Source: Marchantia polymorpha subsp. ruderalis
Taxonomy: Eukaryota > Streptophyta > Marchantiopsida > Marchantiales > Marchantiaceae
Assembly: GCA_037833965.1 (NCBI GenBank)
Contig: AP031354.1
Span: 12,068,001 to 12,132,000 of the forward strand
DNA length: 64,000 nt
Direction of reading: 5' to 3'
The translations under genes and the position numbers were made by a program. Shown in pieces: positions 38,163 to 50,169 of this stretch. Every line of letters begins with the position of its first letter. The first letter of the stretch is position 1. The notes under the pieces are model-generated. The model made no database searches and had not been told where the DNA came from. It saw only the letters and a program-made list of their open reading frames with translations.

Positions 38163-39722
38163 ATGAAGCTGTCGGCCTCGTCGCTTCTTCTCCAAAGTTG
38201 CAAGGTCTGTTGGGGTCGTGCCGCCTGGTCCGCTGCAGGAGCTTCGTCTCTTGGTTCCGGGCCGAGGACTCTCGTCTTCTCCGCGTCATCTTGTGCAGGA
38301 GCTGCGAGGATAAGTGGAGTTTCGGCCGCTCTTGGAGAGCATTCGCGGTATCCGACTTCTAGTGGCAGTCGTCCCCGCAGAGCTTCTGCCAAATCCGCGA
38401 GTTCTCTGCACCTCTTCTCCTCGGCCCGTCTGCGCACCTCGGCGGCCTGCTGCGGCTCCAGTCGCGCTCTCTCGTCCGCGATCATGGCTTTCGAGAAGAT
38501 CAAAGTCGAGAACCCCATCGTGGAGATGGACGGCGACGAGATGACCAGAATCATCTGGCAGATGATCAAGGACAAGCTGATCTTCCCCTTTCTGGACATC
38601 GACCTGAAGTACTTCGATCTCAGCATCGAGCACCGCGATGCCACCGACGACCAGGTGACCGTCGACAGCGCCGAAGCCACTCTCAAGTACAACGTCGCCG
38701 TCAAGTGCGCCACCATCACCCCCGACGAGGGTCGCGTCAAGGAGTTCGGGCTCAAGGCTATGTGGAAGAGTCCCAATGGAACCATTCGAAACATTTTGAA
38801 TGGAACTGTTTTCCGCGAGCCAATTGTGTGCAAGAACATCCCCCGCTTGGTCTCCGGCTGGAACACCCCGATCTGCATTGGAAGGCACGCTTTTGGGGAT
38901 CAGTACCGCGCCACGGATACCGTGATCAAGGGACCCGGAAAGCTGAAATTGGTTTTCGTTCCCGAAGGGGGCGCCTCGCCGACCGAGCTAGATGTCTATG
39001 ATTTCGAGGGTGAGGGTGGTGTGGCTATCGCCATGTACAACACCGATGAGTCGATCCGCGCCTTCGCCAAGTCTTCGATGACCATGGCTCTCTCCAAGGG
39101 CTGGCCTTTGTACCTCAGCACCAAGAACACAATTTTGAAGAAGTACGATGGCAGATTCAAGGACATTTTCCAAGAAGTCTTTGAGGCCGAGTACGAGAGT
39201 AAGTTCAAGGAAGCCGGCATCTGGTACGAGCACCGCCTCATCGATGATATGGTGGCGTACGCCATTAAGAGCGACGGTGGATACGTGTGGGCTTGCAAGA
39301 ACTACGACGGAGATGTCCAGAGCGACATGCTCGCCCAAGGATTCGGATCACTGGGTCTGATGACGTCCGTGCTCATGGCTCCCGACGGTAAAACCATCGA
39401 GTCCGAGGCCGCCCACGGAACTGTCACCCGACACTACAGGGTTCACCAGAAGGGTGGGGAGACCAGCACCAACAGCATTGCGTCCATCTTCGCGTGGACC
39501 CGGGGTCTTGCGCACCGGGCTGTCCTCGACGACAACGCAAAATTGGGAGAGTTTGCCGAGAAGCTGGAACATGCTTGCGTCGGCGTCGTGGAGGCGGGAA
39601 AGTTCACCAAGGATCTTGCGATCCTTGTCCACGGACCGAAGACCACGAGGGAGCAGTACTTGAACACGGAAGAGTTCATCGATGCAGTTGCGGACGATTT
39701 GAAGACCAGACTCTCTGCATAA
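38163..39722 (+). CDS. ICDH: NADP-dependent isocitrate dehydrogenase, intronless, with long targeting extension
   Basis: The 519-residue protein converts isocitrate and NADP+ to 2-oxoglutarate, CO2 and NADPH. Residues 108-519 (from [20 protein letters not shown]) form a complete eukaryotic NADP-IDH of the usual length (412). The substrate-binding segment contains [28 protein letters not shown] and [13 protein letters not shown]. The family signature [20 protein letters not shown] and the later HGTVTRHY and [16 protein letters not shown] segments follow. Residues 1-107 are rich in Ser, Ala and Arg with few acidic residues, as in a mitochondrial or plastid transit peptide. The in-frame ATG at 38,484 could give a cytosolic form. 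There are no introns, although plant IDH genes normally have many, so a retrocopy origin is plausible. Third codon positions are strongly C/G-biased, unlike the flanks. Confidence 0.95.
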   Translation: MKLSASSLLLQSCKVCWGRAAWSAAGASSLGSGPRTLVFSASSCAGAARISGVSAALGEHSRYPTSSGSRPRRASAKSASSLHLFSSARLRTSAACCGSSRALSSAIMAFEKIKVENPIVEMDGDEMTRIIWQMIKDKLIFPFLDIDLKYFDLSIEHRDATDDQVTVDSAEATLKYNVAVKCATITPDEGRVKEFGLKAMWKSPNGTIRNILNGTVFREPIVCKNIPRLVSGWNTPICIGRHAFGDQYRATDTVIKGPGKLKLVFVPEGGASPTELDVYDFEGEGGVAIAMYNTDESIRAFAKSSMTMALSKGWPLYLSTKNTILKKYDGRFKDIFQEVFEAEYESKFKEAGIWYEHRLIDDMVAYAIKSDGGYVWACKNYDGDVQSDMLAQGFGSLGLMTSVLMAPDGKTIESEAAHGTVTRHYRVHQKGGETSTNSIASIFAWTRGLAHRAVLDDNAKLGEFAEKLEHACVGVVEAGKFTKDLAILVHGPKTTREQYLNTEEFIDAVADDLKTRLSA

Positions 39723-42352
39723 GGCCCACGCGGCGGGGAAGGAGATGATCGTTTGCCTTCCATTTGGCTTCATCTTTCAGGCCATCTCAGACCTGTATGG
39801 ATTGGGGGCTTTGCTGTCAGATTCGTCGCACTTGGTGGGTGGCGGATCGTTCAAAGCCGTGAAATTCATAGAGGTCGTCCTCTTTTGCAGCTCAAACCAG
39901 TTGGAGCATCCTTCGAAATTGTTTCTGCTTGATGGCGGTCGGTGATTCGTAACTCGCTGCTTGACTTGTAGTAGGTCAGGAGTTTTGTGTGTCTAAAACA
40001 TGTAGGCTCCTTCTTGGTCCGAGGGGCAAATTGCATTCATGCACTCTTACAGAAGTTGTAAGTGAATTATGGGCCTGGAACCGTTATTTGACCCGATTCA
40101 GGGAGTGTCAAATTGGATTCGCGAAGAAACAAAATTCTACTCTGGCTCTGAACTGTGCACAGTTCCGTGTTCCTGACAACTGGAAGCTGCAGGGCGATCC
40201 TGACTGGATTGCCTTAAGCCAAATGTCGGGGAATTCATCTCTCCCATCAGCTTTTACCGTCGGTGAAGAGCACAGAGGAGTTGACCCGAACGTCCTGATC
40301 GCTACTATTGCTCACGAATCGATGTAAAATTTCAGCAATATAAACTTTGGGGAACTTCAGCAGTTTAAGCGGCGCTCAGCTTTAGCATGTCGTGCTGCTA
40401 ATGATTGCTTCTAATTTGAATTAGGGCACTCCAAAATTTGACGTTAAATCCTCCTGGCTTTGTTCTGGCTGACCACAGCAGGCAGCGCTGCGCATACGGC
40501 CGATCAGAGAATAGTAAATAGTAGTGATTGTAGGGAGGATCAAATGTACTTCGACATTAATTTTTTATAAGATAGACACGATCGGAGGCATCGGCGTTTA
40601 ATGCTATCATGTCATGTTATTTCACATGTCCCATTGTACGTCACGAGCACATATTTTACTTTATGGAAAGTCTGATATTAGTTTGCGAGCTCGCATTGGT
40701 TAGCCTTCAAATATGTCAGATACTATCTCAATGTCGAAATCCTTCTTTGGTGGTGGAGAATCTTCACATCATTATGAACGGATAAAGCAGCAATCTTACT
40801 TACAGTGTATTTCGGGTGAAATTTGAACCTATGCCGTTAAAGCAAGTCCTCTCACGAGTGAATGAAACGCTTCGACGGAATTATCCAATCTTCTTGTAAG
40901 AACGGCTGTATGAAACTCAGCATGAAGCGTCTAATAAAAGAAGAAACCGTCTCGATGTCGCCGACATAATCGCAAAAGTCTTTCAGCATTTCTCTTCGTG
41001 TGGTATGGAGAGCACTTGAGTTGACTTTGGTGAAGGAAAAAAGAGTTATCATTCCTCTACATGTAACTCTCCATAGGAATCTTCACATGCAATGACAGAA
41101 ACTATTCAAATTGTCAACAAGTGTAAAGTTCTTGCGTTTATATTTCGTATAATCTGTTCACAATTCCTTCTGACTGCAAGATCAGAAAATCATGGTATAG
41201 CGCAAATATTATATTTAAGGTGAGAAACTTCGCATTAGACATGACCATGATGTTGTGAGCAGTTGACTTCGTATGACAGTGCAGAGCTCAGAACAACGAT
41301 TATTTGACCGCAGGTATGCAAGTCAGATCCCCCTTTGAGAGAGACAATGGTTCTCTCATGCCTGTGTCATCGATTTACCGATGAAGTGTCCTAGTTTGCC
41401 ACTGCAGCACGAACATAGCCACGTCTTTGCCGTGTGACAGTGCACCTGCTCTACCTCGACACAGCAGTACTCGTGTACCCGAGGTTTAGGGTGGTGTTTC
41501 ATCTAGACCTGCCAGATGAGTCGACATTATTTTATTGAATATCGATACGGCATGCCTCCCTTGACAATCCGTTTCCCCGCAGGCCTTTACACCCAAAAAA
41601 TATATTGGATTCTGACTATATTTAGATGATGCTGTTTCGGTCAATACTCCACGCCCATGTGTTGTTATAGCCTCTTTTGAGTCACGCAGCTGGATTCTAT
41701 GGTCTTTCCCTAGTAAAAACGTCTCGTCTTTATGATCGTGAGCTCAAGTTTATTTTGGTGTAGGTAGGATGACGGAATCATCTGACTTGTCATCCACCTG
41801 ACGTGCTCCGAAGAGGACAGAGGACGTTCCTCATGTCTACACAGTGCAGATTCTATTCACGTGCCCTCGCTACAGCACTCCTCGGTGAGATGAGTTTTCA
41901 GAACGACTTTTACTCCCCAGTCAGAACGGCCGCCTGTCTTCATTCAAAAGAATTGGTTAGATATGATTGATTAGTATCTCGTTTCTTTGAGATTGCTCTT
42001 CCTCTCTTCTTCGCTATCCCGGACAAATCTGAAACATGGCTATAATCAACTATGCAGACCTTTGCCAAATAATTCGTCGTGTAGACATCGGGGTTCTGCT
42101 CTAGATTGTCTGATTTGCTGAGGTGCGCTTCGAGATCGAAATCCTGCACACATCAACCTGATTTGAACGCGACCCTTATTGACCAACGCGTGTGCGTAAG
42201 AAGTTTTTTGGACATTACCACGTGCATGAGGTGTTCTAATCAACCAGAAGATGCAAGCACTTTGTGCGAAGACTTGATATTGATCAGGTCTACTTAGAAT
42301 ATACAAGCACTTTGTGCAGACAATGACTATTCATCAATATGAAATCTGGCAA
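39723..42352. other. Convergent 3' intergenic region
   Basis: This DNA lies between the 3' ends of the isocitrate dehydrogenase (plus) and CTF4 (minus) genes and should contain both 3' untranslated regions. A 112-codon frame at 39,989-40,327 has no ATG at its start and no domain, so I take it as untranslated-region sequence. A near-repeat of ACAAGCACTTTGTGC occurs around 42,250 and 42,304. Nothing else could be supported. Confidence 0.5.
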
Positions 42353-45300
42353 CTAGGTAGCTTTGGGTATCTTCCTAGGTTTCTTATCAGACCGTTTTTC
42401 CTTTACGGCAGTGTTCTTTCTTTTCCCGCCACCTTGTACCTGCAAATTCTTTATGGCAGTCAACGTTGAGAGTCCATCCCCCAAGGAACTGCCTTCTGCT
42501 TGCTTGGGTTTGGCAAATGGGTTGACAGGTTTGGCTAATGGGCTGGAAGACGGAACCTCAGGACATCTCCCGTCGTCACTCGCTCCCGGTGTTTGCTGCG
42601 AGTTGCTCCTTTCCACTTCCTTAGCTTTCGTGTGGACAGAGACTACCTTTTGTGCCGAACTGTCATCGCTGGATCTTACGGAAGCTTCAGGTACGGTTCT
42701 GGAGTTCTCCAAAAAAGGTTCGGTTGTAGGGAGAGTTTGTTTGGCGGGCAATGCTGGAGATGATAACTTATGTACTTGGGGCCCACTTAGAGGTCCATCT
42801 AGCCGCAGAAGGGAAGATCTCGGAAATACTGGTTCTCTAGTTGGCGGAGGGCCAGCAGCAGCTTTCTCGACCTTTCTTCGTTCCTGCGAAGAGATTTAGC
42901 ACGAGAAAGTTTAATCAACCATGTCCACGTTATGTCTAGCAATTGATGAAAAGGTCAGCCTGTTAATCGCTTACAGTTGAAAGGATGGAGCATGGTTTCT
43001 GTGGCCGTACCTCAAGCAATGTGTTCATGCGCTCTGCTAATGTCGGCAAGCGCATGGCCGTCACCAGTTTGATTGCACCCTCCAAGGACTTGTGTAATGA
43101 GAGCATGCTTGCAAGTTCCAAAGCTCTCGCCAGTTTGTCACCTGTGGGTGGTGTAAGTGATGAGACCTTGTTCATAACGGCAATCGAAAAATTGATCTGC
43201 TCAAGGCGTTTAAGCTAGTTCAGAATGATACCATGACAGCAAGCAGCTATCAAACGCAGCAGGCATCGGTCTTGTTCAGCTTCTGTTCTCAAGATTTTTT
43301 CTTCGTCGTCGTCGTCATCTTTTTCTCCTCTATCAGCTGCTTCGTCCGCTCGTAGCCTCGTCTGAAGCAGCCGTCCCTAGTCAGCTCGCTTACCAACAAA
43401 TATCGAAATTTTGCACCAATTCAGAGTAAAACAACAGCTTCCAACCTAAAAATCCAAGGCCGTCCTACCTCTTCAAGGAGGAATGACTTGCACAAAAGGT
43501 CGTTTTCCAATTCCGTCGCTCCAAGATCGGAATGTGCGAGAGGCAGCATGGGGCTTAAAATACTCAGAACAGGTTTCGGATGGACCTGCAAAATGGAAAC
43601 GAAATGGAGAAAGCAAGTAAGGTTCATGTTCCATGCCTGGTGTACAGCATGGTTTTTATTTCGGCATGAACTTCTTGCTCAAAGAGAGCACATTGAAGGA
43701 ACAAATTGAAGTCCAACGCAGGAGATTCTAAAAAAGACTTACTTGAGGTTGAAGTTCAGGTACTTTGCATTTGATGCAAAAAATTTGTGTTTCATTTAGT
43801 CCGACCATCCAAGTTGTGTCACCATTGCTCTGTTGCTCTGCAGGAACACTTTATGAACGGTCCCCGTAGACAGCCGTAGTACGAAGAGAATTAATATCGC
43901 CCGAAACAAGCAGACTTAGTTCACATTCGCCTCAAATCGCGAAATTCAAGTCCCCACTTTGACGCATGTGTTTCTTAGTGTTGATTAAGACGTATCAGAT
44001 GCCTTTTCAAAAGTAAAGCACTTCGGACATTACCTATAGATAGGAACCCAGCACCCACCAAAGGTCCTACTCAAAATCCGCAGTACGCCCTGCATGAAAA
44101 AAGAATCGATATCAATTACCCTTCAGAGAATACTGACCACACAGGAAGAATTACGAACAAATCAAATCAACTTCTGATAAGGCGTGTTCTCACCTTTGAG
44201 TCGAAGGAGCTGAGAGATCCACTCTCACTGAACCCCAACCACGTTAGAGTAGCTCCAGGTGTGATAGCAAGAGGGCCAGTCAGCAATTGCTGATTGGTGC
44301 GCAAGTCTAGTACGATGTATTTCATCACCTACGTGAATGGATACAGTAAAAGTTATTACGTGTGCCCAGTCTGAAGTATATAGACGTCATGCGGTTTTGA
44401 TATTTCTGGTGAGTTCTATGACATCATTTATCTCCTATCAACCAGCATAGAGCATGTGAGCCACATATCCTGGATAGGAAGATACCTGCTGACCTGACTC
44501 CATAGGATCTGATGCATGAGTTACAACCGCAAGATGCTGTTGATAACTTGTCATAGCCACGACTGGACCTGTCAAAGAGAACAGGTGTTTCTGCAAAGTC
44601 CATGTAAGAGCATACACAATTGGAAAAAGCAAGACAAAGAAACATGGTGATGCGTAAGAGTCATGAGGAAAAAGCTTGAAAAGGCTTGTTGTAATTTTGA
44701 TGATATGCTGGCTATTATAGACCCTACCACGGAGCAAACTGCTCGACAGTTAAGGTCAGTACCTGTCGACCAGATTCAGTATATATCCGAAGATAATCCA
44801 AGCTTGTCGCGGCGGCAACCCATCCATCCCCGACGGCTACAGCCTTAACTTCTTCGGCTGGGGTAAAGCGCATTGACCACTGGTATGTTCAAGACAACCG
44901 AGAGAAACCTTTCTTCGTCAAAAGTGGTAATCAGATGTTCGAGCGACCATCTCCAGACGTATGCTGAATTACTTCGGATCCTTCCAATACAACAACTCTA
45001 TTGTCTTTCAAAGTCAGAAGCAAACCTCGCTGTTGCTCGCCCAGCTGGCAAAGGGGCGATAGATAAGAGTACTCGGTGTCTTGTCTCTCTGCGGGTTGGC
45101 AAGGACGCTTCCCTTTTCACCAAGGGCTGCCATAGTAAACCCGAAATAATCCGCCAGAGGCGCAATTCGATGACCTCGACTAGTATCATGAAATTCAACC
45201 TGGTGTATTGAGCAATAATTAGACCAAATAAACAATAGATCCATTGCCAGAGTGTAAAATTGAACTGTGGGTACATGTGGTCGAGTCTTTATGGGATTTA

Positions 45301-48300
45301 TTTGGAAGCTACTCGACAAGTATTCCTGAAGAGAAGAGATACAAATCACGACTATGTACTCAAACGTTCGACTGCACATGTGAGGTAAAAGTAGAGACAT
45401 TAGAACTAGGAATTTGGCGAAAATCTTGGGATTCGGATCCGGAGTCACCATATCCGTCAAGAGTAAGGCAATACTCCTTCCTGACTGAGGGTAAGTGAAA
45501 TTATTGGGATAGATTGTGCACAGGGCCAAGTGCCAAGTAAGAAGACAGAACTCTACTAGCATTACGCGATAGCAAAATGCCTACTGAAGGGTGAGTTGTT
45601 CATGGTTAGAAGTTAACACTGTGCACTGCTGTCTACAGCCAAATTTTCTCGGAACCAACACCAACAGTTGAATAAACTGCTGATAGCTAAACTGGTGAAA
45701 AAGAGACCATGTTAGATATGCCAAAGCTGAACTTTGGCGGAACTACAGACGCTCACTACAGGTGACAGTTCCCGAAAAAAATGGGAAACTCAACCTCATC
45801 GACTCTCGCTAAACGACAGCTAAACAAAAGGAATCCACATGATTGCGATTTGGTTCTTCAGGTTAATGTTCGCGGACTAGAAGTTGATAAAATTCAGCAA
45901 ACCCAGTTGTGATCCTACAGTGGATCGAACTGGGTCGCTATTACAACTATCAGGTACCATCCGATAGGCAAGATTCTCTCGCGAAAGTCTCTGTGAGGGA
46001 TTGAATAGCGCCTTACACCCATCCTTCGTGATTGACAACTTCGACAACAAGAAAGAGGAGTGAACATAAATAACTCTCATCCTCGCACAATACAAGGGGG
46101 GTGTCAATTCCAGGAGACATGGATCACCCCATCCGACGATGCTGGCAAAATGGGGAGGACCTTCTTCAAACTCTCTCATCCTCGCACAATACCACCAGGG
46201 GGGTGTCAATTCCAGGAGATATGGATCACTCCATTCGACGATGCTGGCAAAATGATGACATCCTGCTTCAAAGTTTCACGATAACGCCGATCACGGGGGA
46301 TTCGAACAATACCACCAGGGGGTGTCAATTCCAGGAGATATGGATCACTCCATCCGACGATGCTGGCAAAATGGTGATATCCTGCTTCAGAGTTTCACAA
46401 TAACGCCGATCACGGGGGGATTCGAACCCCCGACCTTCAGATCCGAAGTCTGACGCGCTAATCCGCTGCGCTACGCGACCCATGTTGTTCACGACAATGC
46501 TGAAGTAATAGTGAGCTTCCGACTTTACGGTAATGGCAACTGCTCCATGCTTGGACAACCACGCACACGTTCCTCGACATGGAAATACTACCTAGAGATG
46601 AACAAAGGCGGGCGCTACAGAAAGGCAAGGGACTCAGCCAAGAATTATGTCCCGCGCACGGGCGCCAAATGAACGTCCTTCATTACTAGAGGAAGCCCTC
46701 GTGAACCATCCACTGCGGGGAAAAGGAAAGAAGGAATCCTGTATTTAGAAAATACAATAGAGAAAGAGACTTTTTGGACAGAAAGCACGATGCGAACCCC
46801 GATCAGGCATTCAAATGCAGAAAGGACAGGTGAAGGACAGGGAGGGCACAATTTTCGCAACGGAATTGTACCCTTCCGGGTGATTTAAGTGAACCCGAAA
46901 TCTGTAGCCAGGACTTACACCCGGGTTACTCGGGTGAGAGCCAACTATCCTAGCCAACTAGACCGACGAATCAAGCATGAAAACAGAGTTGTACAGAATC
47001 AGAAATGAGAATTCCAGTTGTCTGGTTCTCAGGCAAGCGATGGGTGCATTTGAGACTGACTCGAGGCGAAAGTGGGCGCCGTAAGTCTAAAACTGCGATC
47101 GAATATTAGATAAGTCAAGGTGTATGAGGCATAACTAAGTAATACCTCTAAGTTGCTGGGTGAAAAAAAGGGTCTGCAGCCTCTTCTATATCAAATGTAA
47201 TTGCGATTTATAGAGCAAAGAAGTTGAAGTCGGAATTTACTAGCCGAACAGGCAATGCATAAAATACACGTCGAAGATAGGTCACTAAATTAAAACTGAC
47301 GAGGGTGTGAGCACACAGATGATGGAACAGTCCTCAAAGGCTGAAAACACAAGATAAGTCCAAACTTAATGAAAGGTACAACAGTGCGGGAAGAATTTAG
47401 CAATGTCACAATCGTCGACATCAAGAACGATGCTTAGACAAGCAGGACTGGAGAGGGGCCTAAATAATAGACGAAGGCTTCTAGCACGTGCCATACGCAA
47501 CAAATCATCATCGACTGATCATACCCAAGCTACTAATTCAGTTTCATGGAGACTTTCGTCACGTAACGTACAACAGAGGAACGAAGGCATGCTGGCTTAT
47601 CCAGTCCGAAAAGTGAACTAGTGACATTCCAATAGAAAGCAAGACCACCCACCTCAACGTGATTTACACCGTCACCCTCAGACGTGATGATGCAGCCCAG
47701 TAAGTTGTATGCCAAAAATCTTCTCGTCCCAACCGTCTGTTGAGTAACTCCAGGTTGAAAGGCAGGCTGCTTCTCCGGCATCGGTTTGTGGCTAGAATGC
47801 TGCCGAGGTACTGTGTCGTTAAGAGAATCAATCCTGCCCTCTTTCACCTTCACTGAAGCTGAATCCTTGCCCTGAGATACCTTACGAGTTAACCCGTTGG
47901 ATGCCTTTGAATCTCCAAATTCCTTTCTCAACATAGATTCTTCTTCATCGCTCTCGTCGTCCATCAGATCCACCTCAGCTCCAATAATCTCATCTTCACT
48001 GTCCGACGCACTTGCTTTCTCTTCGGCTTCATCATCACTGAAATGCAGGAGCTCTTGCCTAGTGACTAATGAACTCACCTGCTCTAAATCACACGGAGAA
48101 GCTAGATGACTTGGAATGGCATCGTTCCACACACCATACCTTCCTTCGACATCAATAAGTGCCAGAGAATTCCCTGTAGGCTTCCATGCTAAGGCACACA
48201 CCTGTGAGAGAACTTTCAGTCTATCCAGGTCTATCTTTTTCTCGGCGTCCCAGAGCATAACCTTCCTGTCTTCACCTGTGGTAGCGAGGTATTTCCCATT

Positions 48301-49282
48301 CGGAGACCAAGCCAGGAATCCGATAGACGTATTGTGACCACCCCTCATTCGAAAGTGCACTTCGGCTGTATCTCTGTCATACATGACGACGTCAAACTGA
48401 TGGCCCGGGACAGCCAGAACATCACCACTTGGATGCCATGCTATCTGATTCACGCACGGGTCTTCAAGATCCACGTCGGGGGCAGCATGCTTGAGTGTGT
48501 GAACTTTCGCCCCTGTGTCTAAAGACCAATATATGACCGTGCCATCTGTGTCAACAGATGCAAGAAATTCATTTTTCGGGTCGAATGCAAGACTAACAAC
48601 GGGCCCATCGTGCCCCTTCATCACCCGAACTATAGAATTGTCCACCGTACTGATGAGCTTAATACCATCATCGTCCCCTGCTGCTGCAAGCAGTCCGCCA
48701 GTGACGCTGAACGCAAGAGCACGAATTGGCAAGCTAAATCTTGTCACATTGTTCTGAAATGTGGCACCTGCCAAACGCCACGTGACAGTGTTAGTGAGAA
48801 TTTGCAGACTATCAATCGCACAGCTCACATACGATCATTTCATCCTTATGAACCAAACCTCGACGAGATGACAACGAGACCAGGTGAAGTGGGGTGGGGT
48901 GGGTTTGTTATAAAAGATGTGAAGTCCATCCTTTTCTTCTAATGCCATTCAATCCTGACTTGAATGCTCCCCGAATCATCAGTTTGGGAGCGGAAGCTAA
49001 ACACTGCTCTGTGTGCATACCTGGATATGAATAAAGCTTGACAGAGTGATCAAGCGAAGCTGATGCCAAAAGAAGGCCATTCGGAGACAATGCCAGGGAA
49101 GTGACGGCTTTTTGATGCAGAACGCTTGGAGTCAAGGATTCCCCGCCGGATTTATGAATAAGAAGTCGCGCATCAGCACCCGCAGTTATGATATCTTGAC
49201 CCTGATTATCCCACAGAATGCATGCTCGAGGCCCTTTCCCGTGCGCCTCCGTGAACTTCGGATGCTTCGCGGAGACAGACAT
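42353..49282 (-). CDS. CTF4: CTF4/WDHD1 (EOL1-type) replisome adaptor, 12 exons, 985 residues
   Basis: Exons read 49282-49021, 48767-47653, 45199-45026, 44879-44763, 44590-44486, 44328-44194, 44089-44034, 43827-43743, 43585-43469, 43361-43232, 43141-43011 and 42883-42353. Phases agree throughout, giving 2,958 coding bases; the exon 8 acceptor is the least certain junction. Residues 1-310 are WD40 repeats (e.g. LASASLDHSVKLYSYPG, YLATTGEDRKVMLWD). About 330-370 is an acidic linker. About 455-720 matches the SepB middle domain (VEFHDTSRGHRIAPL, PKPVLSILSPMLPLA). About 720-810 is a helical segment (RCLLRLIAACCHGDKLARA), and the tail is basic (KRKNTAVKEKRSDKKPRK). In this family the protein links the CMG helicase to DNA polymerase alpha, and in Arabidopsis the homologue EOL1 helps maintain chromatin marks. 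The HMG box of animal WDHD1 is absent, as in plants. Confidence 0.93.
46085..46406. repeat. Tandem repeat in CTF4 intron 2, incorporating part of a tRNA-Arg gene
   Basis: A unit with GTGTCAATTCCAGGAGA, GGATCACTCCATCCGACGA and TGCTGGCAAAATG occurs three times (landmark at 46,101, 46,203 and 46,322; spacing 102 and 119 bp). The second unit ends in CCGATCACGGGGGATTCGAAC (46,288-46,307), which is the 3' acceptor and T-arm of the adjacent tRNA-Arg gene broken off inside the T loop. It is joined directly to the next unit. The third unit runs into the complete tRNA gene. Duplication therefore spread from the tRNA outward. Confidence 0.85.
46407..46480 (-). tRNA. tRNA-Arg (anticodon UCG), nested in CTF4 intron 2
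   Basis: Read on the minus strand, the 74-nt sequence begins GGTCGCGTAGCGCAGCGGAT and ends CGTGATCG. The acceptor stem has seven pairs including two G-T wobbles. The anticodon stem TCAGA/TCTGA encloses CTTCGGA, giving UCG. The T arm is GGGGG-TTCGAAT-CCCCC. The A and B boxes are intact, and it closely resembles plant tRNA-Arg(UCG). It lies inside the 2,453-bp second intron of CTF4 on the same strand, so two polymerases would read the same DNA. The nearest downstream T4 is about 35 nt away. Confidence 0.9.
46899..46970 (-). pseudogene. Degenerate tRNA-Glu (anticodon CUC) copy
   Basis: On the minus strand the sequence TTCGTCGGTCTAGTTGGCTA, then GGCTCTCACCCGAG and CCCGGGTGTAAGTCCTGG closely follows plant tRNA-Glu(CUC). 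However, the acceptor stem no longer pairs, two anticodon-stem pairs are lost, and the B-box GGTTCAAGTCC has become GGTGTAAGTCC. It is likely a dead copy. It lies in the same CTF4 intron, about 420 bp from the tRNA-Arg gene. Confidence 0.7.
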
Positions 49283-50169
49283 CGCTCCGACGCCGTACGC
49301 CTCTGGACGAGCTCCAGATTTTTAAAAAATGAAACTTGAACTATGAATTCATCGCAAGGCGTACCCTCAGCCTCCAATTCCAGACGCAAAGAGACTACTT
49401 GCCACAAGCTTCTTCCAAATCTCGTGCAATTGTCTAAACCCTCGACCGGACTTCTGACCTTCGCAACCAAAGCGCCTCGCTCTCGCTGTGGTGACTGAGA
49501 AAATTTCGAAATCCGCGAGAAGCAAGAGAGAGAGGAGTTCGTCGACCGCGGAATTCGGGAGAAGTGACAGGCGGGAGAGTCCCGCCATTTTTTCCTTTCG
49601 CGCCAATCTGCTGCACTCACGGAGTCTTAGCCTTTTTCCGTATCTTCTTCATTCTCAGCTTTGACGCTGGCCCACGACCAACGACGTTGTCAAGTCTGTC
49701 CATCGGAAACCTGTTCCTAAATGCCTCAAAACCTCGTTTTGTATGTCCCCGCTAAACGCCGAACATCATACTACATCATAATATAGTATAGTATTCGATG
49801 TACTTAATTGCTCTTCGCTATATAGAACGCAGTTGAATGAATCTCCTCCCCTATTGTAACAACCGCGTTCACTCTTTCAATTTGAATATTTTATCTATGA
49901 TCTATTATGAGTTATCTATAAGGCCAACAACATGCATTGGAAAGATCATTGATATTATCCCAAAAGTCATCAAACTTCTTACTCCAATAACTCTCATGTC
50001 ATGTCATGTTTATGTGTCTTGTCATAAATTATTCTCCATTTTCACCCTTTTGTAACATATATGGAAAATAAATTCAAATAGACGTAATCCTTCTTCAAAT
50101 CTTTTAATTTTGGAAAAAAAAAATCTGTTTTGCTGTCAAAATTAGAAGACTTCAAAAGAAAACTGTTCA
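49283..50169. promoter_or_regulatory. CTF4 upstream region
   Basis: The first 350 bases are GC-richer, with several overlapping open frames on the minus strand (for example 49,186-49,620) that are out of frame with CTF4. They probably belong to the 5' untranslated region and promoter. From about 49,760 the sequence changes abruptly to AT-rich DNA, marking the edge of the gene island. Confidence 0.45.

Noticed and set aside
38135-38888. Long minus-strand open frames (247 and 200 codons) opposite the isocitrate dehydrogenase gene
   Set aside because: They are antisense shadows created by the GC-biased third positions of the real gene. They have no domain and overlap its conserved core.
39989-40327. 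112-codon plus-strand frame after isocitrate dehydrogenase
   Set aside because: It lacks an ATG at its start, has no recognisable domain, and lies where the 3' untranslated region is expected.
42353-42883. HMG box in the CTF4 C-terminus
   Set aside because: Animal WDHD1 has one, but the tail here is Ser/Pro-rich and basic without the HMG aromatic pattern, as expected for plant homologues.
42363-42899. 178-codon plus-strand frame
   Set aside because: It is the complement of CTF4 exon 12, whose minus-strand reading continues the CTF4 protein in phase.
45014-45562. 182-codon minus-strand frame as an independent gene
   Set aside because: Only its last 58 codons (from 45,199) are an exon of CTF4. 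The rest is intron 2 read through.
46288-46307. Second complete tRNA-Arg gene
   Set aside because: Only the acceptor end and part of the T arm are present. The remaining sequence belongs to the repeat unit.
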